DNA of 64,000 nucleotides from Actinoallomurus spadix (GTDB lineage: Bacteria; Actinomycetota; Actinomycetes; Streptosporangiales; Streptosporangiaceae). The stretch lies in NCBI RefSeq assembly GCF_024055725.1, contig NZ_JAMXMX010000008.1, positions 62,001 through 126,000 on the forward strand, in the 5' to 3' direction. The translations under genes and the position numbers were made by a program. The number at the start of each line of letters is the position of its first letter. Position 1 is the first letter of the stretch. This document shows, one piece after another, positions 17,480 through 29,155 of the stretch. The notes under the pieces are model-generated. The model saw nothing but the letters and a program-made list of their open reading frames with translations, searched no databases and was not told the DNA's origin.

Positions 17480-18818
17480 GGGTGGCCTCCGCGGAGTTGG
17501 GCGCACGGCCGTTGCCGACGCCGTGGTAGTGCGGCGCGTCGAGCGGCGGCACCGGGAAGCCGCCCGCCATCGGGTCCTGCTCGGCCGCGGCCTCCGCCTC
17601 CTCCGGCTGCGCCTCGCTCGCCGAGACCCGCTCCCAGAGGAACGACGCGATGAGCAGGAGGACGACGATGATCGCGGCGACGATCATGATCGGGCCGACG
17701 TCGTGGTGCTCGTTGCGCAGGGCCCGCACGACCGACACGAACAGGATCCAGCCGAGCGAGACCGGGATGAGGACCTTCCAGCCGAGCTTCATCAGCTGGT
17801 CGTAGCGGACCCGCGGCAGGGCCGCGCGCAGCCAGATGAAGAAGAAGGTGAACATCCAGATCTTGATCAGGAACCACAGGACCGGCCACCAGCCGGAGTT
17901 GGCCCCGGACCAGAACCAGGTGATCGGCCATGGCGCGCGGTACCCGCCGAGGAACAGCGTCGTGCACAGCGCCGACAGCGTCGTCATGTTCACGTACTCG
18001 GCGAGGTAGAACATCATGAACTTCAGCGATGAGTACTCGGTGTGGTAGCCGGCGACCAGCTCGCCCTCACCCTCGGGGAGGTCGAACGGGATACGGCCGG
18101 ACTCACCCATCATCGTGAAGATGTAGATGATGAACGACGGCAGCAGCAGGACCGCGTACCAGGACGGCGTGTGGAGCGTCATCCCGGCGACCTTGAACGC
18201 CGTGCCGTGCGCCTGCGCCGCGACGATCTCGGACGTGGACAGCGTCCCGGAGAAGAGGAACACCGCCACGAACGACAGGCCCATCGCGATCTCGTAGGAG
18301 ATCACCTGGGCGCTGGAGCGCAGACCGCCGAGCAGGGCGTACGGCGACATCGACGACCAGCCGGCGAGGACGAAGCCGTACACGCCGATCGAGGCCATCG
18401 CCAGCGGCAGCAGCACCGCGACCGGCAGGTCGGCGAGCTGCAGCGGCGTCTTGTGGCCGCCGATCGAGACGACCCCGCCCCACGGGATGACCGAGAAGGA
18501 CACCATCGCGGGCGCGGCGGCGAGGATCGGCGCGAGGAAGAAGACGACCTTGTCCACGCCGCGCGGGACGATGTCCTCCTTCAGCGCGCCCTTGATGCCG
18601 TCGAACAGCGCCTGCAGGATGCCGAAGGGGCCCGCGCGGTTCGGACCCGGGCGGAGCTGCATCCGGCCGATGATCCGGCGTTCCGCCCAGACGGTGATGA
18701 GCACCGTCAGGAGCAGGAAGACGAAGACCACCAGCGCCTTGAGGCCGATGATCCACCACGGGTCGTGCCCGAAGCTGTTCAGCGTGGCGCCCTCGGCGAG
18801 GACGTGCGTCTCGCTCAT
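17472..18818 (-). CDS. nuoH: NADH-quinone oxidoreductase subunit H
   Basis: Membrane subunit at the quinone-binding heel of complex I. 448 residues, eight or more helices; conserved [10 protein letters not shown]-type loop appears as [20 protein letters not shown] and [16 protein letters not shown] is intact. The C-terminus has the extra charged actinobacterial tail (about 50 residues rich in Glu, Ala and Pro). ATGA overlap with nuoG. Confidence 0.97.
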   Translation of the reverse strand: MSETHVLAEGATLNSFGHDPWWIIGLKALVVFVFLLLTVLITVWAERRIIGRMQLRPGPNRAGPFGILQALFDGIKGALKEDIVPRGVDKVVFFLAPILAAAPAMVSFSVIPWGGVVSIGGHKTPLQLADLPVAVLLPLAMASIGVYGFVLAGWSSMSPYALLGGLRSSAQVISYEIAMGLSFVAVFLFSGTLSTSEIVAAQAHGTAFKVAGMTLHTPSWYAVLLLPSFIIYIFTMMGESGRIPFDLPEGEGELVAGYHTEYSSLKFMMFYLAEYVNMTTLSALCTTLFLGGYRAPWPITWFWSGANSGWWPVLWFLIKIWMFTFFFIWLRAALPRVRYDQLMKLGWKVLIPVSLGWILFVSVVRALRNEHHDVGPIMIVAAIIVVLLLIASFLWERVSASEAQPEEAEAAAEQDPMAGGFPVPPLDAPHYHGVGNGRAPNSAEATRA

Positions 18819-21255
18819 GCGACGCTCCCGTTCGAAATCTTCACGACCGCCCCGGCGGAAACGCCCAGGTCCCGGTGGACCGCGCAGCCCGGGGAGTTCT
18901 CGGGAAGCCAGACCACGCGATCCGGCATGTCGACGATCTCCAGCGGCAGGGTGATCTCGCCGTGCGCCGTGGCCACGGTGACCTTCCCGTCCGCCGCGAT
19001 CTCCTCGGCCGTCATCGCGCTCAGCCGCGCGACCGGCGTCTTCGCGGTGCCCGCGAGGTACGGCTCGCCGTCCTGCATCCGGCCCGCGTCGAGCAGCATC
19101 CGCCAGGTGGCCAGCCGCGCCTCGCCCTTGCGGGGCTCGGCGGTGACGGCCGCGGCGACGCTGGGCAGGCTCGGCCGGTCGCCGCGGAACGCGCCGAGCG
19201 CGGCCATCTCGCGGCGGGCCGCCTCCGGGTCCGGCAGGCCGAGGTGGACGTCGAGCTGGTCGGCGATCGCCGCCAGCACCTTGAGGTCCGACATCACGCC
19301 GGGGGTCTTGAGGACGACGTCGAAGTGACGGCCGCGCCCCTCCCAGTTGACGAACGTCCCGGCCTTCTGCGTCACCGTCGCCACCGGCAGCACCACGTCG
19401 GCCCGGTCGGTGACCGCGCTGACCCGCTGCTCCAGGCTGACGATGAACGGGGTGTTCTCCAGGGCCTCCAGGGCTCCGGCCGGGTCCGGCAGGTCGTACG
19501 GGTCGACGCCGCCGATGAGCAGCGCGTCGATCCCGCCGTCCCGCGCGGCGGCGAGGATGCCCGCCGTGTCGCGGCCCGGCGTCTCCGGCAGCGAGCTCAC
19601 GGTCCAGGCCCGTGCCACCTCGCCGCGCGCGGCGGCGTCGGTGACCGGACGGCCGATCGGCAGCAGCGTCGGCAGCGCGCCGGCCTCGATCGCGCCGCGC
19701 TCACCGGCCCGGCGCGGGATCCACGCGACGCGGGCGCCGGTGGCTGCGGCCAGGCGGCCGGCGGCCGACAGGGCGCCCGGCGCCGCGGCGAGCCGCTCAC
19801 CGATGAGGACGATCGCGCCCTTGGCCTTGAGCAGCTCCGCGGCGGCCTTGCCCGCGTCGTCCAGGCCGGTCCCGGTGATCAGGTCGCCGAGGACCTCGGC
19901 CTCGGCCCCCGGCGCGGTGGCCAGGAGCGTGCCGGACAGCTTGCGCAGGCCGCGCGTGGCGAACGGCGCGACGGAGTAGACCTTCAGGCCCTTCTTGCGT
20001 GCCGCCTTGCGGAGCCGCAGGAAGACGATCGGCGACTCCTCCTCCGGCTCGAAGCCGGCCAGCAGCACCGCCGGGGCGTTCTCCAGGTCGGCGTACGACA
20101 CCGTGATCGGGCGTCCCGCGACGGTCGCCGCGAGGAAGTCGGCCTCCTCGCCGGAGTGCGCACGGGCGCGGAAGTCGATGTCGTTGGTGCCGAGCGCGAT
20201 CCGGGCGAACTTGCTGTACGCGTAGGCGTCCTCGAGGGTGAGGCGGCCGCCGGTCAGCACGCCCGCCTTGCCGCGGGCGCGGGCCAGGCCCTCGGCCGCG
20301 ACGCTCAGCGCCTCCGGCCAGGACGCCGGCTCCAGCACGCCGTCCTCGTTACGGATCAGCGGGTGGGTCAGGCGGTCGGGCTGGGTGGCGTACGTGAACG
20401 CCCACCGGCCCTTGTCGCAGTTCCACTCCTCGTTGACCTGCGGGTCGTCACCGGCCAGCCGCCGCGTCACCTTGCCGCGCCGGTGGTCGGTGCGCTGCGC
20501 GCAGCCGGAGGCGCAGTGCTCGCAGACGCTCGGCGTCGACACGAGGTCGAACGGCCGGGAGCGGAAGCGGTACGCCGCGCCGGTCAGCGCGCCGACCGGG
20601 CAGATCTGCACCGTGTTGCCGGAGAAGTAGGACTGGAACGGCTCGTCGGTGGCCGCGCCGACCTGCTCCTTGGCGCCGCGCTCGAACAGGTCGATGAACG
20701 CGTCACCGGCGATCTGGTCGGAGAACCGCGTGCAGCGGGCGCACTGGATGCACCGCTCGCGGTCCAGCAGGACCTCCGAGGACAGCGCGATCGGCTTCGG
20801 GAACGTCCGCTTCGTCTCGACGAACCGGGACTCGCCGCGGCCGTTGGACAGCGCCTGGTTCTGCAGGGGGCACTCGCCGCCCTTGTCGCAGATCGGGCAG
20901 TCCAGCGGGTGGTTGATCAGCAGCAGCTCCATCACGCCGTGCTGGGCCTTGTCGGCCACCGGCGAGGTGAGCTGCGTCTTGATCACCATGCCCGGCATGA
21001 CCGTGGTGGTGCAGGACGCCTGCGGCTTGGGCATCGGCCGCCCGTTGCCGGCGTCCGGGATCTCCACCAGGCACTGCCGGCAGGCCCCGACCGGGTCGAG
21101 CAGCGGGTGGTCGCAGAACCGCGGGATCTGGATGCCGAGCAGCTCGGCGGCCCGGATGATCAGCGTGCCCTTCGGGACGCTGATCTCGAAGCCGTCGATC
21201 GTGACGGAGACCAGGTCCTCGCGCTTCTCGACCCCGGTGCTGTCGCTGGTGACGG

Positions 21256-21259
<4 letters not shown>
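18815..21259 (-). CDS. nuoG: NADH-quinone oxidoreductase subunit G
   Basis: The largest peripheral-arm subunit. 814 residues: a 2Fe-2S ferredoxin domain ([15 protein letters not shown]), a His/Cys-ligated cluster region ([17 protein letters not shown]), 4Fe-4S motifs ([18 protein letters not shown]) and an extra CEHCASGC site (N7-type), then a molybdopterin-oxidoreductase-like domain that is non-catalytic in complex I. The GTG at 21257-21259 overlaps the nuoF stop (GTGA). An in-frame GTG/ATG farther up lies inside nuoF and is not needed. Confidence 0.96.
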
Positions 21260-22553
<1,294 letters not shown>

Positions 22554-22557
<4 letters not shown>

Positions 22558-23297
22558 TTGGTGGTCTCCTCGGGCTCAGGAGCGGTCCAGCCCTCGCGCT
22601 TGGCCAGCTCGAGGCCGCGCAGCGACTCGGGACCGGCCTGCACGCCCTCGCCGGCGCGGCCGTCGTTGAAGCCCGCGAGCACCCGCGACGCCTGCTTCCA
22701 GGAGCACACCGAAGACGGGCCGCGGGTCGGCGCGACCGGCTTGCCGGCGCGCAGGTCGTCGACGAGCTGCTTGGCCTTCTCCGGCGTCATGTCGTCGAAG
22801 AACTCCCAGTTGACCATCATCACGGGAGCGAAGTCGCAGGCCGCGTTGCACTCGAGGCGCTCAAGGCTGATCTTGCCGTCCGGGGTCGCCTCGTCGTGAC
22901 CGACGCCGACGTGCTCGGACAGCTCCTCCCAGATCTGGTCGCCGCCCATGATCGCGCACAGCGTGTTGATGCAGACGCCGACGTGGTACTCGCCGACCGG
23001 CTCACGCTTGTACTGCGTGTAGAAGGTCGCGACGCCGGTGACCTGCGCGGGCGTGATGCCCAGCATGTCGGCGCAGAACTGGATACCCGCCTCGCTGACG
23101 TACCCGACCTCGGACTGCACCAGGTGCAGCATCGGCAGCAGCGCCGACCGGGGCTTCGGGTAGCGGGCGATGATCTCCTTGGCGTCGCGCTCGAGCCGCG
23201 CGCGGACCTCGGGGTCGAGGGCCGCGCCGTCCTCATGCGCCACGATCCCCGCCGCGCGCTCGGTGCGCTGCTCGTCGCGCTGTTCCTCAGCGCTCAT
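22554..23297 (-). CDS. nuoE: NADH-quinone oxidoreductase subunit E
   Basis: Thioredoxin-fold subunit with the N1a 2Fe-2S cluster. 247 residues; the four ligands lie in CINTLC and [10 protein letters not shown]. The start is the ATG at 23295-23297 ([10 protein letters not shown]), overlapping the nuoD stop. A longer reading upstream is nuoD in another frame. The C-terminal 70 residues after the cluster are a charged extension seen in actinobacterial NuoE. Confidence 0.95.
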
Positions 23298-24640
23298 CGG
23301 TCGACTCCCCCCATGACCGGGTCGATACTGGCCACCGCGGCGATGATGTCGGCGACCTGGCCGCCCTCGGACATCGCCGGGGCCGCCTGCAGGTTGGTGA
23401 ACGACGGGTCGCGGAAGTGCACGCGGTACGGGCGGGTGCCGCCGTCGCTGACCGCGTGACAGCCGAGCTCGCCGCGCGGCGACTCCACCGCGGCGTACAC
23501 CTGGCCGGCCGGCACCCGGAATCCCTCGGTCACCAGCTTGAAGTGGTGAATGAGGGCCTCCATGGACTGGCCCATGATGTGCGCGATGTGGTTCGGCGAG
23601 TTGCCCATGCCGTCGGGCCCCAGCGCGAGCTGCGCCGGCCAGCCGATCTTCTTGTCCTGGACCATCACCGGGCCCGACTTGGCCGAGCCGGAGCTCAGCC
23701 GGTCGAGGCACTGCTCGATGATCTTCAGGGACTCTTCCATCTCCGCCATGCGCACGAGGTAACGGCCGTACACGTCGCAGGTGTCCACGGTCGGCACGTC
23801 GAACTCGTACGTCTCGTAGCCGCAGTACGGCTGGGTCTTGCGCAGGTCCCAGGGCAGGCCCGTGGAGCGCAGGACCGGGCCGGTGACGCCGAGCGCCATG
23901 CAGCCGGTCAGGTCGAGGTAGGCGATGTCCTTGGTCCGCGCGACGAACACGGGGTTCGCGTCGAGGAGCTTGCGCAGCTGCTTGAGCCGGCCCTTCTCCC
24001 GCTTGACGAAGTCGCCGATCTTGTCGATCGCGCCCGGCGGCAGGTCCTGGGCGACGCCGCCCGGCCGGATGTAGGCCATGTTCATGCGCAGGCCCGCGAC
24101 CATCTCGAAGATGTCGAGGGCGTACTCACGCTCGATGAAGCCGTTGAGCATGACCGTGGTCGCGCCCAGCTCCAGGCCGAACGTCGCGATCGCGACCAGG
24201 TGCGAGGAGATCCGGTTGACCTCCATCATCATCACGCGGATGACCTGCGCCCGCTCGGGGACGTCGTCGGTGATGCCCAGCAGCTTCTCCACCGCGAGGC
24301 AGTACGCCGCCTCGTTGAACAGCGGCGAGAGGTAGTCCATACGAGTGCAGAACGTGGTCCCCTGGGTCCACGTCCGGTACTCCATGTTCTTCTCGATGCC
24401 GGTGTGGAGATAGCCGATGCCCAGCCGGGCCTCGTCGACCGTCTCGCCGTCGAGCGTCAGGATGAGCCGGAGCACGCCGTGCGTCGACGGATGCTGCGGA
24501 CCCATGTTGACGACCATGCGGTCCTCGTCGCCGGACGCGGCGGCGTCGACGACCTCGTTCCAGTCCTGGCCGTTGACGTTGTAGACGGTGCCCTCAGCGG
24601 CCTCGCCCGTACCGTAGGCGTCGTAGTCCGTGGCGGTCAT
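23294..24640 (-). CDS. nuoD: NADH-quinone oxidoreductase subunit D
   Basis: Forms the quinone chamber with NuoB. 448 residues; conserved [14 protein letters not shown] and the C-terminal [14 protein letters not shown] are present, as is the [17 protein letters not shown] region. The start is the ATG at 24638-24640 with GAGGAGGT about 8 nt upstream. It overlaps the nuoC stop (ATG at 24638, stop at 24637-24639). Confidence 0.97.
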   Translation of the reverse strand: MTATDYDAYGTGEAAEGTVYNVNGQDWNEVVDAAASGDEDRMVVNMGPQHPSTHGVLRLILTLDGETVDEARLGIGYLHTGIEKNMEYRTWTQGTTFCTRMDYLSPLFNEAAYCLAVEKLLGITDDVPERAQVIRVMMMEVNRISSHLVAIATFGLELGATTVMLNGFIEREYALDIFEMVAGLRMNMAYIRPGGVAQDLPPGAIDKIGDFVKREKGRLKQLRKLLDANPVFVARTKDIAYLDLTGCMALGVTGPVLRSTGLPWDLRKTQPYCGYETYEFDVPTVDTCDVYGRYLVRMAEMEESLKIIEQCLDRLSSGSAKSGPVMVQDKKIGWPAQLALGPDGMGNSPNHIAHIMGQSMEALIHHFKLVTEGFRVPAGQVYAAVESPRGELGCHAVSDGGTRPYRVHFRDPSFTNLQAAPAMSEGGQVADIIAAVASIDPVMGGVDR

Positions 24641-25383
24641 GTGTACGACCTCCTCTCGTCGGGCGGGGGCACCTTGGCCCCGCGGTACTCGACGGGGATG
24701 CCGCCGAGCGGGTAGTCCTTGCGCTGCGGGTGGCCCTGCCAGTCGTCCGGCATCATGATCCGGGTGAGCGCCGGGTGACCGTCGAAGACGATGCCGAACA
24801 GGTCGTACGTCTCGCGCTCGTGCCAGTCGTTGGTCGGGTAGACCTTGACCAGCGACGGGATGTGCGGGTCCGCGTCGGGGGCGGTGACCTCGAGCCGGAC
24901 GCGCCGGTTGTGGGTCATCGACAGCAGCGGGTACACCGCGTGCAGCTCCGCGCCGGTCTCGGCCGGGTAGTGCACGCCGGACACGCCGGTGCACAGCTCG
25001 AAGCGCAGCGCCGGGTCGTCGCGCAGCACCTGGGCGACCTGCGCCAGGTGCTCGCGGCGGACGACGAAGGTCAGCTCGCCGCGGTCCACGACGACGCGCT
25101 CGATCGCCTCGCCGAAGTCGGGGTAGGCGCGCTCCAGCGCGTCCGCGATCTCGTCGAACTCGCCCTCGGCGCCGGAAGTGCGGGGACCGCCGAACGGGCG
25201 GGGGCTGGAGACCTTGGGCGACTGCCGGATGACCAGGCGGCCGTACCCGGAGGTGTCGCCGGTCGTCTTGGCGCCGAACATGCCCATCCGGGCGATCGGC
25301 TGTTCGCGCCGCTCTTCCTCGGCGCGCGCCGGGAGCTGGTCGGCGGCCTGCTCGGCCTGCTGCTCAGGGTGTTGTGACGTCAC
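24637..25383 (-). CDS. nuoC: NADH-quinone oxidoreductase subunit C
   Basis: 30-kDa subunit of the hydrophilic arm. 248 residues; the family core [41 protein letters not shown] is clear. The GTG at 25381-25383 (VTSQHPEQQ) overlaps the nuoB stop as GTGA. The first 60 residues are a low-complexity Gln/Glu/Ala-rich extension before the folded domain. Confidence 0.95.
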   Translation of the reverse strand: MTSQHPEQQAEQAADQLPARAEEERREQPIARMGMFGAKTTGDTSGYGRLVIRQSPKVSSPRPFGGPRTSGAEGEFDEIADALERAYPDFGEAIERVVVDRGELTFVVRREHLAQVAQVLRDDPALRFELCTGVSGVHYPAETGAELHAVYPLLSMTHNRRVRLEVTAPDADPHIPSLVKVYPTNDWHERETYDLFGIVFDGHPALTRIMMPDDWQGHPQRKDYPLGGIPVEYRGAKVPPPDERRSYT

Positions 25384-25934
25384 GAGACCACCTCGGGCTG
25401 GTCCAGGAGCGGGAGCTGGCGGAGCCGGGCCTTCTCCAGCTCCTCGATCTCCCGCTTGCGGTGCACGCCCAGCTTGGTGTTCTGGATCTTGTCGTGCAGC
25501 TTGAGGATCGCGTCGAGCAGCATCTCCGGCCGCGGCGGGCAGCCGGGCAGGTAGACGTCGACCGGCACGATGTGGTCGACGCCCTGGACGATCGCGTAGT
25601 TGTTGAACATGCCGCCGGAGGAGGCGCACACGCCCATCGCGATGACCCACTTGGGCGAGGCCATCTGGTCGTAGATCTGCCGGAGGACGGGCGCCATCTT
25701 CTGGCTCACCCGGCCGGCGACGATCATCAGGTCGGCCTGCCGGGGCGAGCCGGAGGCTCGCTCCATGCCCCAGCGGGAGAAGTCGTGGCGCGGGTCGCCG
25801 GTCGCCATCATCTCGATGGCGCAGCAGGCGAGGCCGAACGTCGCCGGCCAGACCGAGCTCTTGCGCGCCAGGCCGATGACCTGCTCGACCGTGGTCAGCA
25901 GGACGCCTGCGGGGAGTTTCTCTTCAAGACCCAT
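25380..25934 (-). CDS. nuoB: NADH-quinone oxidoreductase subunit B
   Basis: Carries the terminal 4Fe-4S cluster N2. 184 residues; ligands are the tandem Cys in [11 protein letters not shown], Cys in GVCASSGG and Cys in [10 protein letters not shown]. The ATG at 25932-25934 starts 4 nt after the nuoA stop. Confidence 0.97.
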   Translation of the reverse strand: MGLEEKLPAGVLLTTVEQVIGLARKSSVWPATFGLACCAIEMMATGDPRHDFSRWGMERASGSPRQADLMIVAGRVSQKMAPVLRQIYDQMASPKWVIAMGVCASSGGMFNNYAIVQGVDHIVPVDVYLPGCPPRPEMLLDAILKLHDKIQNTKLGVHRKREIEELEKARLRQLPLLDQPEVVS

Positions 25935-25938
25935 TGTG

Positions 25939-26298
25939 TCAGTCCCACTCCAGACCACCGCGACGCCACACGTAGGCGTACGCGATGAGGACGGTGACGA
26001 TGAAGAGCACCATTTCGACGAGACCGAACAGCCCCATGTGGTCGAAGGCGACCGCCCACGGGTAGAGAAAGATGATCTCGATGTCGAAGACGATGAACAG
26101 CATCGCGGTCAGGTAGTACTTCACCGGGAAGCGGCCACCGCCGACCGGCTGCGGCGTCGGTTCGATGCCGCATTCGTACGCTTCGAGACGGGCGCGGTTC
26201 CAGCGCTTCGGCCCCGTGAAGGAGCCCATGATGACCGAGCCCACGGCGAACAGCAGCGCGAGCGCGCCGAGTACGACAATAGGAACGTAGAGGTTCAA
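25939..26298 (-). CDS. nuoA: NADH-quinone oxidoreductase subunit A
   Basis: Three-helix membrane subunit near the quinone site. 119 residues; conserved YECGIEP and [13 protein letters not shown] are present. The likely start is TTG at 26296-26298 ([12 protein letters not shown]), because the family begins here and AGGGGGG lies about 10 nt before. Longer readings use frames in the menJ-nuoA spacer. Weak initiation here could set the level of the whole operon. The gap to menJ is 117 bp. Confidence 0.93.
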   Translation of the reverse strand: MNLYVPIVVLGALALLFAVGSVIMGSFTGPKRWNRARLEAYECGIEPTPQPVGGGRFPVKYYLTAMLFIVFDIEIIFLYPWAVAFDHMGLFGLVEMVLFIVTVLIAYAYVWRRGGLEWD

Positions 26299-26415
26299 AT
26301 CCCTACACCCCCCTCTTGGTGGTTGCCTTCGAGCGCGCCGTCGGTGCGGCACGGCCGCGGTCCACGGGCGGGATTCCCAATCCTAGGCAGGGCGATCATC
26401 ATTTCTTCTCTCGTC

Positions 26416-27696
26416 TCACGCCGCCGGAGCCATTTTCGACATCGCGTTGATGACGCGGTCCATCGCGTCGCCGCCCCGTGGATCGGTCAGGTTGGCGAGC
26501 AGCTTGAGCGTGAACCTCATCAGCGTCGGGTGCGGCAGGCCGTGGCGCGTCGCGAACTTCATGATCCGCGGATCGCCGATCGCCTTCACGAAGACCCGGC
26601 CGATCGTGTAGTAGCCGCCGTAGGCCTCCTTGAGCACGCGCGGGTAGTCGTGCAGGGCACGCTCGCGCTGCGCCGGGGTGGGCCGGGCCAGGGCCTGGGC
26701 GATGATCTCGGCGGCCATCGCGCCGGACTCCATCGCGTACGCGATGCCCTCGCCGTTGAACGGGTTGATCATGCCGCCGGCGTCGCCGACGAGCAGGAGG
26801 CCGCGCGTGTAGTGCGGGGTCCGGTTGAAGCCCATCGGCAGGGCCGCGCCGCGCACCGGGCCGGTGGCATTGTCCTCCTGGTAGCCCCACTCCTCGGGCA
26901 TCCCGGCGAGCCACTTCTTCAGGAGCTCGCGGTAGTCGACGTTCTTGAATGCCTCGCTCGTGTTGAGCAGGCCGAGGCCGACGTTGGAGGTGCCGTCGCC
27001 GACGCCGAAGATCCAGCCGTAGCCGGGCAGCAGCCGGTCGCCGTCCCACAGCTCCAGCCAGGACTCGAGGTAGTCGTCGTCGTGGCGCGGGCTCGTGTAG
27101 TAACGCCGGACCGCCACGCCGATCGGCCGGTCGTCGCGCTTGCGCAGGCCCATCGCGAGCGACAGGCGCGTGGAGTTGCCGTCGGCCGCGACGACGAGCG
27201 GCGCCGTGAAGGTCACCTCGCCGTCGTCGGTCTTGGCGACGACGCCGGTGATCCGGCCGGTGCGGTCGTCGAGGACCGGGCCGGTGACGTTGGTGTTCAT
27301 GCGGAGCTTGACGCCCGCGGCGACGGCGCGCTCGGCGAGGATCTGGTCGAAGTCCATCCGCGTGCGGACCAGGCCGTAGTCGGGGTAGCTCGCCAGGTCG
27401 GGCCAGGGCAGCTCGAGGCGGACGCCGCCACCGATGATCCGCAGCCCCCGGTTGCGGATCCAGCCGGGCGCGTCGATGTCGACGCCCATCTTCACCAGCT
27501 GCTTCACGGCGCGGGGAGTGAGGCCGTCACCGCACACCTTCTCGCGCGGGAAGGTCGTCTTCTCCAGCAGGATGACGTTGAGCCCCGCCTGAGCCAGGTG
27601 GTAGGCGGTGGTCGAGCCCGCCGGGCCCGCGCCGACGACGATGACGTCGGCCTCGGTCTCGGGGTCCTTCTGCGTTATGGACACTGGCTCGGTCAC
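26416..27696 (-). CDS. menJ: Geranylgeranyl-reductase-type flavoprotein, probable menaquinone reductase MenJ
   Basis: Saturates one isoprene unit of the menaquinone tail (as shown for mycobacterial MenJ). 426 residues; FAD-binding GAGPAGST at 23-30 after the first beta strand, the PCP-like EKTTFPREKVCGDGLTP segment and the second FAD site LLVGDAGGMINPFNGEGI near residue 300. In actinomycetes this gene stands directly before nuoA, as here. It starts the operon that continues into nuo. A Rex-type operator lies 125 bp upstream. Other members reduce archaeal or carotenoid prenyl chains; context favours menaquinone. Confidence 0.85.
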   Translation of the reverse strand: MTEPVSITQKDPETEADVIVVGAGPAGSTTAYHLAQAGLNVILLEKTTFPREKVCGDGLTPRAVKQLVKMGVDIDAPGWIRNRGLRIIGGGVRLELPWPDLASYPDYGLVRTRMDFDQILAERAVAAGVKLRMNTNVTGPVLDDRTGRITGVVAKTDDGEVTFTAPLVVAADGNSTRLSLAMGLRKRDDRPIGVAVRRYYTSPRHDDDYLESWLELWDGDRLLPGYGWIFGVGDGTSNVGLGLLNTSEAFKNVDYRELLKKWLAGMPEEWGYQEDNATGPVRGAALPMGFNRTPHYTRGLLLVGDAGGMINPFNGEGIAYAMESGAMAAEIIAQALARPTPAQRERALHDYPRVLKEAYGGYYTIGRVFVKAIGDPRIMKFATRHGLPHPTLMRFTLKLLANLTDPRGGDAMDRVINAMSKMAPAA

Positions 27697-27820
27697 GAGA
27701 ATCCTTCGGGTGCACGGTTTCGGTGGTCCGCCCTGCGGACGGAGCGATGCCGCGACGGATCGTACGGGGCTGCGTGCAGCCGGGTGCGACCCGGGGTGCG
27801 TTCTGGCTCTCCATGTTCTT

Positions 27821-27838
27821 TTGTGAAGCGCTTCACAA
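27821..27838. promoter_or_regulatory. Perfect Rex-type operator between menJ and menG
   Basis: TTGTGAAGCGCTTCACAA is a perfect 18-bp palindrome that matches the Rex operator described in Streptomyces coelicolor (TTGTGAA-N4-TTCACAA type). It lies 125 bp before menJ (-) and 121 bp before menG (+), so it could serve either or both. Rex itself is encoded at 62384-63088. Confidence 0.8.
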
Positions 27839-27958
27839 GCTCCCTACATCCGTGAGTCTAAACCGTGCCTCTCGATGCTCGGGAACCATGCGCGCTGCCC
27901 GATCGTACGCGCCTGCCCGCGTGCTCCGTTAACCGACCGCTTGCGTACGCTTACCTGC

Positions 27959-28651
27959 GTGACGCGCGCATCCCTGGACAAGCGACCGGCAGAAGTGGCG
28001 GCGATGTTCGACCGCACCGCCGCGCGCTACGACCTGCTCAATGACCTGATGACCGGCGGACTCGACCGGCTGTGGCGGCGCGAGGTGGTCAAGGCCCTCG
28101 ACGTTCAGGCCGGCGAGCGGGTCCTCGACCTCGCGGCCGGCACCGGCACCTCCTCGGTGCCGTTCGCCGAGGCCGGGGCCTACACCGCCGCCTGCGACTT
28201 CTCCTTCGGCATGCTCCAGGAGGGTGTGCGCCGCAACGGGGACGCCGGCGTGCGGTTCGTGGCCGGCGACGCGCTGCGCCTCCCGTTCGCCGACGAGTCC
28301 TTCGACGCGGTGACGATCTCCTTCGGCATCCGCAACGTGAGCGACACGGTCCAGGCGCTGGCCGAGCTGCGGCGGGTGACCCGGCGGGGCGGGCGGCTGG
28401 TCGTCTGCGAGGTCAGCCGGCCACCGAACCCGGTGCTGCGGACCCTGCACGGCCTGCACCTGAAGGTCGGCCTGCCGCTGATGGCGAAGGTGAGCTCCAA
28501 CCCCGACTCCTACCACTACCTCGCGGAGTCGACGGCCGCCTGGCACGACCAGGCGGGGTTCGCCCGGCTGATCCAGGAGGCCGGGTGGACCTCGGTGCGC
28601 TGGCGCAACCTCACCTTCGGCGCGGTGGCGATGCACCACGCCGTCCGCTGA
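27959..28651 (+). CDS. menG: Demethylmenaquinone methyltransferase
   Basis: Last step of menaquinone synthesis: transfers methyl from S-adenosylmethionine to demethylmenaquinone. 230 residues with the UbiE/MenG signatures MFDRTAARYDLLNDLMTGG (16-34), SAM motif VLDLAAGTGTSS (55-66) and RRVTRRGGRLVVCEVS. The start is the GTG at 27959; a -10-like TACGCT at 27946-27951 ends 7 nt before it and no ribosome site is seen, which suggests a leaderless mRNA. It diverges from menJ and converges with a DUF4229 gene (10 bp apart). Confidence 0.95.
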   Translation: MTRASLDKRPAEVAAMFDRTAARYDLLNDLMTGGLDRLWRREVVKALDVQAGERVLDLAAGTGTSSVPFAEAGAYTAACDFSFGMLQEGVRRNGDAGVRFVAGDALRLPFADESFDAVTISFGIRNVSDTVQALAELRRVTRRGGRLVVCEVSRPPNPVLRTLHGLHLKVGLPLMAKVSSNPDSYHYLAESTAAWHDQAGFARLIQEAGWTSVRWRNLTFGAVAMHHAVR

Positions 28652-28661
28652 CCCCGGCGGG

Positions 28662-28973
28662 TCAGGCCGTGGGCTCCCGGCCGTCCTGACGGACCGTCGC
28701 GGAGGAGGCCGGGACCTCGCGGCTCTCGTCCTCCTCCTCGTCCTCGCGGGCGGCGCCGGCGGCGAGGTTCTCCCGCATCCGGGCGGCACGCCGGGTCACG
28801 GAGGCCGAGACGGCGTCGCGCTGGCGCGACAGTAGGACGAAGCTGATGATGCCGCTGATCAGGATGGCCAGCGCGAGGAGCAGGAACCCACGCGCTCCGG
28901 CCAGGAACAGCACTCCGGCGGTCGCGCCGAACAGCGCCAGCCGGGCAAGGGTGTAAACGAGTACGGAACGCAT
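28662..28973 (-). CDS. DUF4229 membrane protein
   Basis: 103 residues: two hydrophobic helices (about 5-25 and 30-48) followed by SRQRDAVSASVTRRAARM and an acidic Glu/Asp tail (EDEEEDESRE). This is the pattern of DUF4229 proteins, which in actinomycetes usually lie beside menG. Function is unknown. The cytoplasmic charged tail may bind a partner. ATG start at 28971-28973. Confidence 0.8.
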   Translation of the reverse strand: MRSVLVYTLARLALFGATAGVLFLAGARGFLLLALAILISGIISFVLLSRQRDAVSASVTRRAARMRENLAAGAAREDEEEDESREVPASSATVRQDGREPTA

Positions 28974-29012
28974 GACGTTCTGAGACTATCCCCCCTTCGC
29001 GGGAGCCGGTTC

Positions 29013-29034
29013 GGGGACCGGCCCGCCGGTCCCC
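29013..29034. terminator. Terminator-type hairpin downstream of the dehydratase gene
   Basis: GGGGACCGG and CCGGTCCCC form a perfect 9-bp stem with a CCCG loop. On the minus strand it follows the dehydratase stop by about 120 bp and precedes the DUF4229 gene. Confidence 0.55.
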
Positions 29035-29062
29035 GGACCACGATCGTCAGCCGCGCCCGGGC

Positions 29063-29114
29063 CGCTCGGGCCGACCCGCCGGTCCGCCCCGGATCGCTCG
29101 GGCCGACCCGCCGG
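29063..29114. repeat. Two direct copies of a 20-bp sequence in the dehydratase-DUF4229 spacer
   Basis: CGCTCGGGCCGACCCGCCGG occurs at 29063-29082 and 29095-29114, a 32-bp period, with related CCCGGACC/CCGGAT bases between. No gene is open across it. It may simply be a local slippage duplication. Confidence 0.7.
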
Positions 29115-29155
29115 CCGGCCCTGGGGCCGCGATCGCCGTCTCCCCCGGGCCGTCG

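Noticed and set aside
29063-29114. Two 20-bp direct repeats as a CRISPR or iteron array
   Set aside because: Only two copies, 12-bp spacer, no cas or replication genes.
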